Notes: generated from the letters alone by a model not told the origin. DNA of 64,000 nucleotides from Proteromonas lacertae (GCA_002245135.1 NGBS01001168.1:124001-188000); one strand, 5' to 3'; shown: positions 14,701 through 25,632, counted from the first letter of the stretch. Numbers and translations are program-made.

Positions 14701-15508
14701 AAATTTACAAATCTATCGAAGTGGAGTTCAAGGTGTAAATATAATGGGAAATGTTTATATAAATTTCATTTGTTTTGGATTGATTGAAATGATCTTTTTA
14801 GTTGTTTGGTTTATTAATGATCCTTATGTTTATACTAAAACATATTCATCCAAATATTCAACATTCTTTGAGGATGTTTATTTCCCTGAATGTGCTGTAA
14901 ATGGAAATAGTTATTTGTTTGGTCAATTAGCAATCTGTTTTTACATAACATTAATAACTCCAATATTTGGATTTTTCAGTCGTCAATTATTACCAGTATT
15001 TAATGAAACAGCTAGTTTATTTTATACAACTGTAATAACATATATCTTTTTTATAAATATATATAATTATAATCCTTAATGTAATTTAATTTTAGTAGGT
15101 CTTCTTATAACAGCATTAGATTTCATAATCTCTACAGAACCAAATTCATTGATATTAATTCGTGGATTTGGAATTGAGTTTATTTGTATTTTGATAATAG
15201 GAATCTATATTGGAAGTAAAGTATATGCCACATTTACAGATCCTGATGCAGTTCAAGTAATCCTTGATGTTGCTTCTTATGTACAAAATCTATATGTTCA
15301 ATCGAATAAAGATACTAGAAGTAGAAGATCTTCCACTCAAGCAATAGTTTCAACAGCCACAGCTACTTCCACTCAATTACGAAATTCAGCAGTTAGAGAA
15401 AGAATGACAATGAGAACTCAAACTCATTTAAGACCTTCCACAACAGGTGGAGCAGCAGGAACAGCTCGATTATCAGTGAAACTTCCTCCAACTGAAAAGA
15501 AAGAATAA
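2735..15508 (+). CDS. Giant class C GPCR-like receptor with about nine Venus-flytrap modules
   Basis: I rebuilt this as 17 exons; all 16 joins keep frame and give about 4,053 residues. Exon 1 encodes MVKAVNK, then a 28-bp intron, then a hydrophobic signal peptide (YLYFILIICASLSPS). After a PT-rich linker come about nine Venus-flytrap/ANF-receptor-like modules of roughly 370-430 residues, at about 3440-4520, 4540-5980, 5990-7165, 7167-8470, 8470-9690, 9690-10815, 10815-11930, 11930-13050 and 13140-14390. Most show an N-lobe opening such as YTIGIAVALTGPYA and a mid-domain cysteine motif such as CPEYTVTVGP or CNRYVLNMMP. There is no cysteine-rich domain, as in GABA-B-type receptors. Seven membrane helices follow at 14410-15260, with the TM3/ECL2 cysteine pair (SYCNGR, PECAVNG). 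A serine-rich cytoplasmic tail of about 85 residues ends it. The ligand is unknown. The modules are diverged, so the count is approximate. Confidence 0.85.
13587..13646 (+). other. U12-type AT-AC intron in the receptor gene
   Basis: The intron begins ATATCTTTTT, has TTCCTTAAT 13 bases before its end, and ends in AC. These match the minor-spliceosome 5' site (ATATCCTTT) and branch site (TTCCTTAAC). Removing 60 bp joins SGNE to NELAYVKYTES in frame. No GT-AG alternative is visible at this position. Confidence 0.82.
15042..15095 (+). other. U12-type AT-AG intron in the receptor gene
   Basis: The 54-bp intron begins ATATCTTTTTT, contains ATCCTTAATG near its 3' end and ends TTTTAG. Removing it joins TTVIT to LGLLITALDF in frame within the sixth membrane helix of the receptor, which supports the call. 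All other introns of this gene fit the short GTAT...TAG pattern. Confidence 0.8.
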
Positions 15509-15630
15509 ATTTGAATTTTATTATTATTATTTAGTAATTATATTGATTTATGTTATTTGAATTTCAAAAAGAAAATAAACAATTTCAATATTGAATATAG
15601 AATGAATAAAATGAATGTAATAATAGAATA

Positions 15631-18600
15631 TTACATCATTTCAACTTGGTTTTGACATCCTTCTCCACTAAATCCATCAAAACATTCGCAAACACCTGTT
15701 GAGTAATTACAAATACCTCTTCCACTACAATCTCGATATTCATTTCCTACTGTATTTGTTGCTTCTTCTGGATCTTCACCAGATGGACATTCAATTAAAC
15801 TACAATCATATCCACGATGTCTTTTATCACATAAACAACCATAAACTTGATTATCAAATCCAACATCTCCACTCTCATGTTTATTTCCAAATCCTTCATA
15901 ACCATTACTCAAATCTTCATTTGATAATAATTCACTCAATGGAACACATCGACCATTTCCATTACAATTATTTGGACAATCTAATCTTTGACAAGCACTT
16001 CCACTAAATCCATCATAACATTTACAAACACCTGTTGTTCTATCACATTCTCCTTGTCCACTACATTCTAATGAAGCATGAGTAGATTGTTCAGAAGAAA
16101 ATATGACGGTTAATGATGATGGAGCTAATGATCGAGTATTACTTAATAATCTTTTACTAATAACTGGTTTACTAAAAGATAATTCAAATTTATTGTTTTT
16201 ATTTACTTTTACTTTCAGTATTTGAGTTTCTATTCCATTTATTATTAATTTTGTTCCAGCAACCATTAATTTCTTAATTTCAACAGTTATTAAGGATGGA
16301 GGATAAGCGATGAAAGGAGATTCAGGATCAGCTAATTTACCAACATAAATATTATTATCATCAGCCTCATTCTCACTAATACTACCACTTCCTATTAATT
16401 GAGTTACACTTCCATCATCATTTTGAATAGTTTTTATAGTATCATCAACAATATTACCATATTTACCAAAATAATAATCATTGCCTTCTTTTCTTACTAA
16501 TTCAAATAAATCACTTGATTCAATATCAATTTCATCTCCTGTTGCTGTTGCTAATAAATAACACATATCTCCATCTGATGGTTTCTCACCTGTAAATATA
16601 AATCCTAAATCATTACCATTGTCACTTACACTAACTTCATATTCTTTCATTAGTTTATCACTATTTGGATTATAACAAACTATATTTACACTCTTTACTA
16701 AAGATATATTGAATCCAACTGATTCAAATATTTGTTTATATCCTATCCATGCTAATTTATGAGATGTAGTATCATAATTTCCACCTTCAGTAGAATCTAT
16801 TTCTAATGGATTTAATAATGTCATATCATTTCTTGTTGATTGTATTTCATTAATATTACATTCAATATCATCAATATAATATTTATCATTTTCTACTATC
16901 TCTGGTTTTTTCTCAACTGCATGATCAAATTGAATATAAGTATATTGACCTTTATTTCCTTTTACATCAACAATTCCCATTACAGGTTTTGAAGTTACTA
17001 CAGTATCTAATGATCTTCTTCTTGGTGGTTGAGTTGTAACTACTGTTTCAATATATTTGCATTGTATTTTTCCTCCTAATACTGGTAATTTAATCATTAT
17101 ATTATTATAAAAATCAGCTACTTTATATAAGTGTTTCTTATCATCAAGTGGAGTATTATCAATTATAAGTGATTCTGTAGGTGAAGCAACACTAACAACT
17201 CCTGTTGCTTCATAACCTGTTGGTATTGCTGGTGTGAATGGAATTTCTATTGTTGAATCACTTAATAATAATCTTGATTTAGATGGTGATATGATTGTTG
17301 CTTTATGATTATATCGGCTAGTTACATCTTCTTTTCTTTCTATTTCAATTAAGATAGTTTCACCAACTGATAAATATTCTAAATCATTATTCTGAATATC
17401 CTTTTCAACGATAGTTATTTTTGATTCTTCTATTTTGTTTTTATGAGTATCAAATACAAATACTGGAAGTTGACTCTTTTCATCCACAGTAACTTCAATT
17501 CCTTCACTAGGTTTTGTGTATTTACCATAATAATAGTCTTCTTCATCTTCATTCTTTAATGGATCTCCTTTTCTAATATAAGCGCCTAAATCACTATCTA
17601 ATAAATTATCTAATTCTATCTTAACAATATTATCACCATCAACTTTAGCTGCTAAATAACAAATATCATCTTTTGATGGTTTAGATTGACTATCTCCTGT
17701 TCTACTTATAGTAAATTCAATACTTTCATCAGCTGCTGCTTTATCAACAGTTACAGTATCATATATTGTCATTTTATTATTATCACTACTACCAGGAGTA
17801 TAACATGCAAAATAACCATCAAAACTCTCAGCTGTAAGTTGTCTTCCTGGCGATGGTACTTCAGTTGGTTTAAATGTCATTCCAGTGAGTATTGTACCAT
17901 ATCCTTTCCATTTTAATTTATGATTTTCTTCATCATAATTTCCTGCTTCTAATTTCATTGGATTATACATTGTGAAATCTTTTCTAATGGATGATATTCC
18001 ACTACATTTCATTGTAGTAATTTCACTACTTGAAACTTGACTAGAAAATTCAACATAACTAAACTTAACAACTATTTTAGAAGTAATTTCTACTGTTATA
18101 TATCCTTTTACATCAGCAGATACAGCTATTGTAGAATCACCACTAATATAACTACATTTCAATATTCCTCCTAATTTGTCATTCAAATTCATTATTAATT
18201 TATCAGCCAAATTATATACTTTATAAATTGTAGTTCCAGTTATTGGATTAGTTTCAGCATTAGGTGATGGATGATCTAATGGATTTGATGAATGAGTTTT
18301 GATGTATGGTAACATAATTCCATCAATTTTATCACCATCTAGTTTTATTGTTGTTGATTCAGAAATAGTTCCCTTTTCTTCACTCAACTTTCCATCACTA
18401 TGATATACATCAACATAAACAACCCTTCCATTCACTATTAATTCAGAAGACATAGAAATTGTAGCAGTTGTACCAGCTTCTATTTTTACATAGTTTGCAT
18501 CAGTAGTTTTTATTACAGCATATCCATTAACATCAACAGTATTACTAGTATATTTACCTAATTTATAACCATTTTCTGTATTAACATAATTTATTAATTC

Positions 18601-19737
18601 AGTATTTTCAATGTTAATTGGATTAACATCACCACTCATTAAGCAATAACACATTTCATCATCTTTAGGATTAGCACTACCACTAAATGTAAATACTAAA
18701 TCGCCTTTTGTATTACTTTCACTATCTGTGTATGTTGCAGTTACACCATCATAAACTGTAATACCAGAAATTGCTGCTTTATCAGTTGGTTGAGTATAAC
18801 AAGCAAATTTAAAATTAGTCTTTTCATAAATCACTTCACCTTCCAATCCTCTTCTTCTTGCTGATGGAGTTGTTGAAGGAGAAGGAGATTCTGATGGTGT
18901 ATCTGAAGGGGAAGGAGATTCTGTTGGTGTTGTTGAAGGAGAAGGAGATTCTGATGGTGTATCTGAAGGGGAAGGAGATTCTGTTGGTGTTGTTGATGGT
19001 GTTGGTTGTTCTGTTGGTTTTACTTCTAATACACCTATTTCTTTCAATATTTTACCATAATATTCCCATGATAATACTTTTTCATCAGCTAATTGTCTTG
19101 TAGAATTACTTTGTAATCTTCTAGTTTTAGATTTAATAGTAGTATTAGCATTAACATAAACCATTGTCTTTCGAATAGAAATGATTTTATCACAAGTAAT
19201 TACAGTTTTATCTTTTACTGAATCTTCAGGAAACTGAACATATGCTGTTGTTTTATTATCAAAAACACCTAATACTTCAACAATGATATTTGCAGCACCA
19301 GCTATACTACATTGAATAACACCTCCCATTTTTGGTAATGACTTTAATAACTCATCAATTCCACTCACTTTCCATACCTTATTCTCAGCTTCGGTAGAGA
19401 AAGGTTCAATCAATTTCATTGTTGAGGGAGATAACACTCGTCTATTGGTATTCACAACCTCGTCCAACTCACGATAATCAGGAGAGTAGTCACTGTTACT
19501 TACGGGATATTTACTTGAAACAGAAGCGAATGGGTTGCCTTCCATACACTTCACTAAGGAACAGTCACTTCCTGTGTAACTCTTTCTACTCCCATCAACG
19601 CCAATACTGTCGTAACAAACACAATTGTTTGAAACGCATTTACCGTGGCCACTACAACCATTTGGGCAAACACATAGTCCCATAATCACAATCATGCTAA
19701 AAGCAATGAGATAAACAGTCTTGTTTTGCTGTTTCAT
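15631..19737 (-). CDS. Secreted EGF-like protein with three internal repeat units
   Basis: A single uninterrupted reading frame of 1,368 residues. It starts with a signal peptide (hydrophobic stretch about residues 8-22) followed at once by a tenascin-type EGF module (CPNGCSGHGKC...GSDCSLVKC). The middle holds three copies of a roughly 300-residue unit. Part A shows GGVIQCS/GGILKCS/GGKIQCK, a C..I.S.RK/RN core, and a W.GY/W.YG motif. Part B shows FACYT or VCYNP, then MCYLLA/ICYLAA, then YYYGKY/YYFGKY. I do not recognise this unit. Three EGF-like modules close the protein (CSGQGECDRTTGVCKC, CPNNCNGNGRC, CSGRGICNYSTGVCEC). There is no membrane helix after the signal peptide, so secretion or a surface-complex role is likely. 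A PSPS-T repeat lies near residues 245-290. No intron was seen despite the length, unlike its neighbours. Confidence 0.85.
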   Translation of the reverse strand: MKQQNKTVYLIAFSMIVIMGLCVCPNGCSGHGKCVSNNCVCYDSIGVDGSRKSYTGSDCSLVKCMEGNPFASVSSKYPVSNSDYSPDYRELDEVVNTNRRVLSPSTMKLIEPFSTEAENKVWKVSGIDELLKSLPKMGGVIQCSIAGAANIIVEVLGVFDNKTTAYVQFPEDSVKDKTVITCDKIISIRKTMVYVNANTTIKSKTRRLQSNSTRQLADEKVLSWEYYGKILKEIGVLEVKPTEQPTPSTTPTESPSPSDTPSESPSPSTTPTESPSPSDTPSESPSPSTTPSARRRGLEGEVIYEKTNFKFACYTQPTDKAAISGITVYDGVTATYTDSESNTKGDLVFTFSGSANPKDDEMCYCLMSGDVNPINIENTELINYVNTENGYKLGKYTSNTVDVNGYAVIKTTDANYVKIEAGTTATISMSSELIVNGRVVYVDVYHSDGKLSEEKGTISESTTIKLDGDKIDGIMLPYIKTHSSNPLDHPSPNAETNPITGTTIYKVYNLADKLIMNLNDKLGGILKCSYISGDSTIAVSADVKGYITVEITSKIVVKFSYVEFSSQVSSSEITTMKCSGISSIRKDFTMYNPMKLEAGNYDEENHKLKWKGYGTILTGMTFKPTEVPSPGRQLTAESFDGYFACYTPGSSDNNKMTIYDTVTVDKAAADESIEFTISRTGDSQSKPSKDDICYLAAKVDGDNIVKIELDNLLDSDLGAYIRKGDPLKNEDEEDYYYGKYTKPSEGIEVTVDEKSQLPVFVFDTHKNKIEESKITIVEKDIQNNDLEYLSVGETILIEIERKEDVTSRYNHKATIISPSKSRLLLSDSTIEIPFTPAIPTGYEATGVVSVASPTESLIIDNTPLDDKKHLYKVADFYNNIMIKLPVLGGKIQCKYIETVVTTQPPRRRSLDTVVTSKPVMGIVDVKGNKGQYTYIQFDHAVEKKPEIVENDKYYIDDIECNINEIQSTRNDMTLLNPLEIDSTEGGNYDTTSHKLAWIGYKQIFESVGFNISLVKSVNIVCYNPNSDKLMKEYEVSVSDNGNDLGFIFTGEKPSDGDMCYLLATATGDEIDIESSDLFELVRKEGNDYYFGKYGNIVDDTIKTIQNDDGSVTQLIGSGSISENEADDNNIYVGKLADPESPFIAYPPSLITVEIKKLMVAGTKLIINGIETQILKVKVNKNNKFELSFSKPVISKRLLSNTRSLAPSSLTVIFSSEQSTHASLECSGQGECDRTTGVCKCYDGFSGSACQRLDCPNNCNGNGRCVPLSELLSNEDLSNGYEGFGNKHESGDVGFDNQVYGCLCDKRHRGYDCSLIECPSGEDPEEATNTVGNEYRDCSGRGICNYSTGVCECFDGFSGEGCQNQVEMM
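18877..19012. repeat. Tandem coding repeat, PSPS(D/T)TP(S/T)ES type
   Basis: About 63-bp units with GAAGGAGAAGGAGATTCT and GAAGGGGAAGGAGATTCT alternate twice inside the EGF-like gene. They encode a Pro/Ser/Thr linker on the minus strand, probably a glycosylated stalk, between the first A and B parts. Confidence 0.8.
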
Positions 19738-19892
19738 TTAAGAATAATTTTTGAGTGAATTATCCAATCAGAATGGAGAATAGCCAAACATGTTTGAATG
19801 TAATTTATGGTAATTTACAGATAAATATTTACATTATAATTCTTTAGTTTTAACCATCACAAACAATAAAAAAGCATTTATAATCTTAGTAA

Positions 19893-22077
19893 TTACAATA
19901 AATCATCTAATAAAGAATCTTCATCTTCTACTGTAACATTTTGAGTTGGTAATGGACTTACTACACTTGATTTTGGTTCTAACCATTTCCAAAATTCATT
20001 AACTTCCTCATCATCTACATCTACATTTGCACTTTCATTCTTACCTATTAAACCACAATTATCAAACTTCAAATCAATCCAAAACTTCACTCTATTTAAA
20101 TATTTATCTTTCCATTCTTTAATCACATTATTATATTCATTTCCTTCTTTTATATTGATACAACCATCTCTAAAACATTCTATACATTCTTTAGCTTTTC
20201 TATCATAAATTATACCACCTTCTTCTAAAAACTTAATTATCACATTCTTCATTCCCTCAATAGCTGGTTTATATAATTGATGATTAATGGATTTTATCAT
20301 CGAATTGAAATCTTCAATTGGATTCATTGTTGATACACTACTAGCAGTATATTGGAATATATTTTCATCGATTGAATCATCATTATTACTATTAGAATTG
20401 GAATTATTATTATTATTATCTCCTGCTAATTGAACATTATCAATATTTTTATCATTATCATCTTTATTCCAATACTTTGGCTTTTTATTGTTCTTATTAT
20501 GTTCAACCATCTCTAATGGAAATAATGATTTCATTTTATCAAATATATCAACTTTTCTCTTCTTTTTCATATCATTTATTAATTCATAATTTCTCAACAT
20601 ATAACTATCAAGTGGAGGAATATTACAATTTTTATCTAATGCTCGTTTTTGAAGTGCTTTATTAAATCTTTGAATTGTTGGGTTAAATGTAGTATCAGGA
20701 ATTAATATTTCACTATTTGAGTTATTGATTTTAGTTAAATCAAAGGATGTGATTAGATTTTTCATTATTTCATCTTCTTCACTAGTAACACTATTTAATG
20801 CAGTTATCATTGATGGAAATTCATATTCTCTACAATCGTCTCCAAATGGTAGTTGATTAATTAAAAACCCTTCATATATTATTTCATTGTTATTATTATA
20901 TTCAATATAAGGACTTAATACACATAATGATGGATCACCTTTACTTCTCTTCACAAATCGAACAATTATTACTCTGTCACTTTCTTTACAAGCTTCAATC
21001 AAACTACTCAAGCCAACTTGACTGTTTTCATCCATTGGAGCTGCTACAGCTATATCACATGTTGACATATAACTATATCTACTAATATTGTTTTTATTGG
21101 TAAAACCTAATACACTCATCTCTTTTTCACTTATATATTTCATATTACTTTCATCTTCAGTTGTAAAGGGAATATAATCTTTACCATATCGATATGCTTT
21201 TATTCGATATTCTTCAGTAACTTCACTATCAGGATCATCGATTGGTCGATATAATCTATCCATCTTTACATTACCACTTTCTTCATTATCTATTACACTC
21301 ATTTTCTTTAACGATGGTAATTTTTCTTCCATTGTTTTGGAATATACAAATACATTGATTGATAACATATTGTTGATTGTCAATGGACCACGGAATTTTG
21401 TTGTTTGACGAACTGTTCTTCGATTACATTCACTTAATAATTCCATCGCTTGACTGATAGCTAAGATTTCACCACCTACTTCTTTTACTAATTCTTTTAA
21501 TTTTTCTTCATTATTTTTACCTTCTATTGATTTGGTTTCTAATCCAAAGGCTACTCCAAATATTTCAAATTTACAGTTTAAATCTAGAAATAAAGATTTC
21601 ACTTCTTTTAGTTTATCACTTAATGGTGATTCTGCATCTGTTATTATAATACAACGTCTTGTATTGTTTGGATTGGTTTCTCTTTTATTCCTTTCAAACC
21701 CATTTCCAATCCACTCAATATATCACTCTATTATTATATATTCACCAATAACAATACATCAATGGCTGTTGGCATTATTCTGTTTATTAATTGGATTGTT
21801 TTCAGAGTTGGATGGCATAAAGGCCATAATATATTACTGTCACTACATGAAGATGCTGTTATTATTGATATCTCATCAGTTTTGGTGTAGAGAAGCTAGT
21901 AAGGATGAAGAATAGTCAAATTTAAATACCTTTCCTTGAACTAACATCGAAACTGCTGCTTTAGCATATTCTAGTCTACTTAAGCCAGAACCTCCACACA
22001 TGGATTTACCAACATCCAAAACTATTAATAACTCCTCCTAAACATGTAACAGAACTATATACAAAAGATCTAGGCAT
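19893..22077 (-). CDS. XRCC5: Ku80 DNA end-binding subunit
   Basis: Ku80 pairs with Ku70 to bind double-strand breaks and start non-homologous end joining in the nucleus. The start is MPRSF, then a 25-bp intron (22038-22062), then the vWA-like domain (LLIVLDVGKSM, IIITDAESPL). The beta-barrel follows with features close to human Ku80: AYRYGKDYIPFTTEDE, SEKEMSVLGFT, GLSSLIEACKESDRVIIVRF and INQLPFGDDCREYEFPS. A helical C-terminal domain ends in EDEDSLLDDLL, like the acidic-leucine tail that recruits DNA-PKcs in animals. At 21675-21682 the frame slips by one base (-1) between GLEMGLKGIKEK and NNTRRCIIITDAE, in a short A run. This is either a sequencing deletion or real damage. Confidence 0.9.
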
Positions 22078-22461
22078 TGTTGATGAAGTAGCTCTGTTTT
22101 TGTGAAATTTAAAAAAATGGGTATTTTAATGAAAATATTTTGAAAAACCAAAAAATCAATAAAACAAAATAACTCTTAAAATAAACAATATTCAAGAAAA
22201 GAAATCATATTACCATAAGAATAAAAATGTAATTATTTAGTTGAATTTATATGAATAATGAAATATTGGTATAGGCAGAAAATAAAACCACTTACAACAG
22301 CAAAATAGATTTTATGTGTTGTCTATTGCATTATATCAATAATTATAATGTATACATTAAATAAAATACCAAAGCATAAGCCAATGGCAAATCCTTTCAA
22401 AAATACTTCAAAATAGTTAGCATTAATTAAAGGACTTGGACTATAGCATTGTCTTTCAACA

Positions 22462-22498
<37 letters not shown>
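22078..22498. other. AT-rich intergenic stretch with a TA microsatellite
   Basis: Between the Ku80 start and the end of the hydrolase gene I see no supportable gene. A run of about 17 TA dinucleotides lies at 22466-22499 and touches the stop codon of the hydrolase gene. The rest is AT-rich and presumably holds the Ku80 promoter. Confidence 0.6.
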
Positions 22499-22501
<3 letters not shown>

Positions 22502-23525
22502 ATGAATACATGTAGTTCTATGAAATGGTTTTTTCAAATCATAATCATTCTTCTTATTTTCACCATTATTCACATTTTCTTTCATTATTTCCCAACACTC
22601 TTTATAAGCTGTATAGTGTAAACCATGTCCTTGATTCTTCAATATATGTGGTTCAACATCTATAAATATACAATATATAACATATAACATATATACGTAA
22701 TGCTTTTCCAATTATTATACTATTCTTATAACTATATACTCTATCACAATCTCCAGCTATAACTGCTTTTGGAAATGGTGTGCTTGATAATATCTGCTGT
22801 TGTTGCTGTGATACATAATGTCTATATCCAGCATAAAAACTCATGAATGTTCCTCTTATGGATGATGCAGCTATTAATGATCTTGAATCATCTTTATCTT
22901 GGGATATTTGAATTAATTGCTCTTTAGATGCACAATTATAACTATATTTGTTAAATATCAATATATTTATAAATACAATGCTCTCATTGAATGATAAAAT
23001 TGCTGATCAGCGTCTCGAATAATACAACTCATTATTAAATGATATAATCCAATCATTCTTGGAAAACCGTATATTCCTCCAAATGAAGTGCACATTAAAG
23101 TACAGGAAAGTACTCGATATGGGTACAATAAACAAAATTGTTGACACACCATTCCTCCTTGAGAAACACCACCAATGTGAACTTTTTGCCAACCAAGAAA
23201 ATCTATTAATTGCATCATATCTGTTGCCATAGTCTGAGTTGAATGATACATTAAAACTGCATCAGAACTCTGATCAACACCTCTCGGACTAAATACGCAT
23301 ATCTAGAAGAACATATTTTCAATAATACTTGATATTCATTATTTGAGTTACTTAACATATTATTTACCTATAACATATTTCAATTACAAACCATACAAAG
23401 AATTTCCACCTTAAAAGAGATCCTAGTAGCCCACAGTGTAGAACAATTTTTATTGGTCCTGTTCCATGTATTTGATAGTGAAGATAACCTTCAGGGTTGT
23501 AGAGAGGAGCAAAACCTTCTTCCAT
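22499..23525 (-). CDS. Alpha/beta hydrolase
   Basis: The start is MEEGFAPLYNPEGYLHYQIH. Introns of 26-36 bp rejoin in frame, two of them flanking a very small exon (VNNMLSNSNNEYQ). The fold shows IVLHCGLLGS (oxyanion region), VFSPRGVDQSS, the nucleophile elbow HIGGVSQGGMV with serine in GVSQG, an acid in AVIAGDCDRV, and a C-terminal histidine in NQGHGLHYTA. That is a full catalytic triad in the usual order for about 300 residues. The substrate is not known; lipase, esterase or epoxide hydrolase-type roles all fit. A Q tract sits in the cap region. The gene ends beside a TA repeat and begins 73 bp from the Hsp70 locus on the same strand. Confidence 0.82.
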
Positions 23526-23598
23526 CAATCAAACCAGAATTCAAGTTTTTCATATTAAACCTTCAAAATTTAAAATCAAAGATGTATAAAGAATTATA

Positions 23599-25199
23599 TT
23601 ATAATGTTACAACCAAATCTCTACTTATACCTGTGCCTTCTTCTTTGGCTGTGACTTTCAAAATACCATTCACATCTAAAGTGTAAACCACTTCTACTAC
23701 TGCTTTTCCTTTTGGTGCAGGTGTAATACCATCCAATTTAAAGAATCCTAAAACCTCGTTATCCTTTTGCATTTCAGAATCTCCTTCAAATATTTTCACA
23801 TCTACATAAGTCTGATTATCAGTAAATGTACTAAATTTTTGCGACATTGCACAAGGAATTCTTTGATTTTTATCGATAATGTTAACCACTTTATCATCAA
23901 TTGTATCAGTTGATAAAGCATGACAAGTAATATCATTAATCTTCAAGTTAATCAAATTATTGTTATTAGCGACTATGCAAGCACCCATTGCAACTACTTC
24001 ATCCACATTTATATCTTTCAATAATGGAACTCTTGGAAAATTAATTCTTAATAAATCTTGTATTGCTAAAATTCTGGAAGTTCCACCTACTAATACAATT
24101 CCATCAATATCTTCATTTATATTTAATTTAGATTCTTCTAATACTTTCTCAGTTATGTTTATAGTTCTTCTATATAAATCTTGATTTAATTCTGTTAATA
24201 AAGCTCTTGATAAATTCAAATTTACTTCAGTATCTTCCAGAAATTCACAATCCACTGTTGTATTATTTTCTTCAGTCAATAACATCTTACTTTTTTCACA
24301 TTCTCTTTTTAAACAGATTAATTTCTTTTTCATACTTGGATCATATAAATCAATACCACATATCTCTTTATATTGATCAGCATAATACTTTACTATATTA
24401 TTATCAATATCTCTTCCACCTAAATGATTATCAGCCTCCTGTTGCTAGTACAGTAATTTCTATTGGATGAGTTGTCATCCTTACTACACTTATATCAAAT
24501 GTACCACCACCAAAATCATATATTAAATATGTATATGATTTATCATCGCCTACTATTACTATTGTTGTTGTTATGTGTAAGTTCATATATTTTGTTATTA
24601 CAATAAGCAATGGCTGCTGCTGTTGGTTCATTGATAATACGTAATACTTCCTAGATTTGCTTTCTCAGCTGCTGTTATTGTCTTTTTTCTTTGGACTATT
24701 ATGGAAATAAGCTGGAACTGTAATAACTGCTTTTGTTTTCTTGTTTGCATCATTTCCAGCAAAGATATCTCCAATCTTTTTGAGGTATTTTAGAATTTCA
24801 CATGATATATCTTCTGGATCTAACTGAATATTAGAGTTGTTATGTTTTATTAGGAATTTTTATTTTATCTCCATCTTCTATAACTTCAAAAGTCCAATTT
24901 TTCTTTTCTTCATCTTTCAAGTGACTATAAGGTTTAGCTAACATTCTTTTAGAATCATAAATAGTATTCTGAATGTTATTCTTTTGATTCTCTCTAGCTG
25001 CCTCACCTACAACCACTTCATTATCTGTTTTAGAATAATATACATAAGATGGGACAGTTTTATCACCCTTACTAGAAGGACAAGCATCAAATCTGTAACT
25101 AGTGGTTTCACCTTCACTACCTTGTACTCTTATTATTTTCATAACATAAACACATGAATTGGTTGTACCTAGATCTATTCCAAGCATTACATCATTCAT
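23599..25199 (-). pseudogene. Hsp70-family chaperone with at least four +1 frameshifts
   Basis: The start MNDVMLGIDLGTTNSCVYVM is the Hsp70 phosphate-1 motif. IINEPTAAAIAY, YDFGGGTFDISVV, LGGRDIDNN and IVLVGGTSRI follow in order, and the substrate-binding domain reaches VNGILKVTAKEEGTG. The C-terminal lid is missing. A 48-bp intron splits AIAY from GDDKSYTYL. The frame breaks at about 24842 (ACA-T-AAC), 24694 (AGT-C-CAA), 24651 (CTA-G-GAA) and 24433 (GGC-T-GAT); each time one extra base has to be skipped. Two breaks sit exactly on an in-frame stop codon and two do not. This suggests a decaying copy, with assembly insertions or programmed frameshifting as alternatives. Sequence is divergent from cytosolic Hsp70. 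Confidence 0.8.
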
Positions 25200-25632
25200 T
25201 TTTTACGTTTTTACTTAAGAAGAAACTAGTCGTTTTAGTCACTCTAAATGTCTTTGATTGAAGGGACATTGTTGTATTATCAACTCAGAAATAAAAAGCA
25301 ATTTTACTCAAATTATTAATTTTCACATTTTTTTTATATGAAGTGCAATATGAAATGTCTGTTTGAAAATGACTTTAGAAATCATTAATTCTATTTTGAT
25401 TTTTCTAATTATTATTTTTTTCATGACGTATTAGTGATTAGTTTTTGAGAATAAAACAAAAGTATAATTCATCACAGCTTGGCTTGACATTGTTTTTGTA
25501 ATGAATAGAAAAATCTTATCGTATAAAGAGAAATTTGGTCTAATTTTTATAGTGATAACTTAGGATTGATAGGCACTCCACACTACCTTAAAGCATTAGT
25601 GTGCTTTGCAGTATTGGTAATTATTTTATACA
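25200..25632. promoter_or_regulatory. Divergent promoter region with CTAGTCGTTTT and GGCTTGACA elements
   Basis: This stretch separates the minus-strand Hsp70 locus from the plus-strand hydrolase. CTAGTCGTTTT lies at 25226-25236, 27 bp upstream of the Hsp70 start. The same 11 bases occur at 62305-62315 before another gene. Near 25478-25492 is AGCTTGGCTTGACATTG, a form of the TCAAGCC/AAGCTTGA element. I see no other gene, although the true 5' exon of the hydrolase may lie near 25560-25615. Confidence 0.45.

Noticed and set aside
22466-22499. TA repeat as a regulatory or origin element
   Set aside because: Simple TA runs are common throughout the window, often inside introns; nothing else marks this one.
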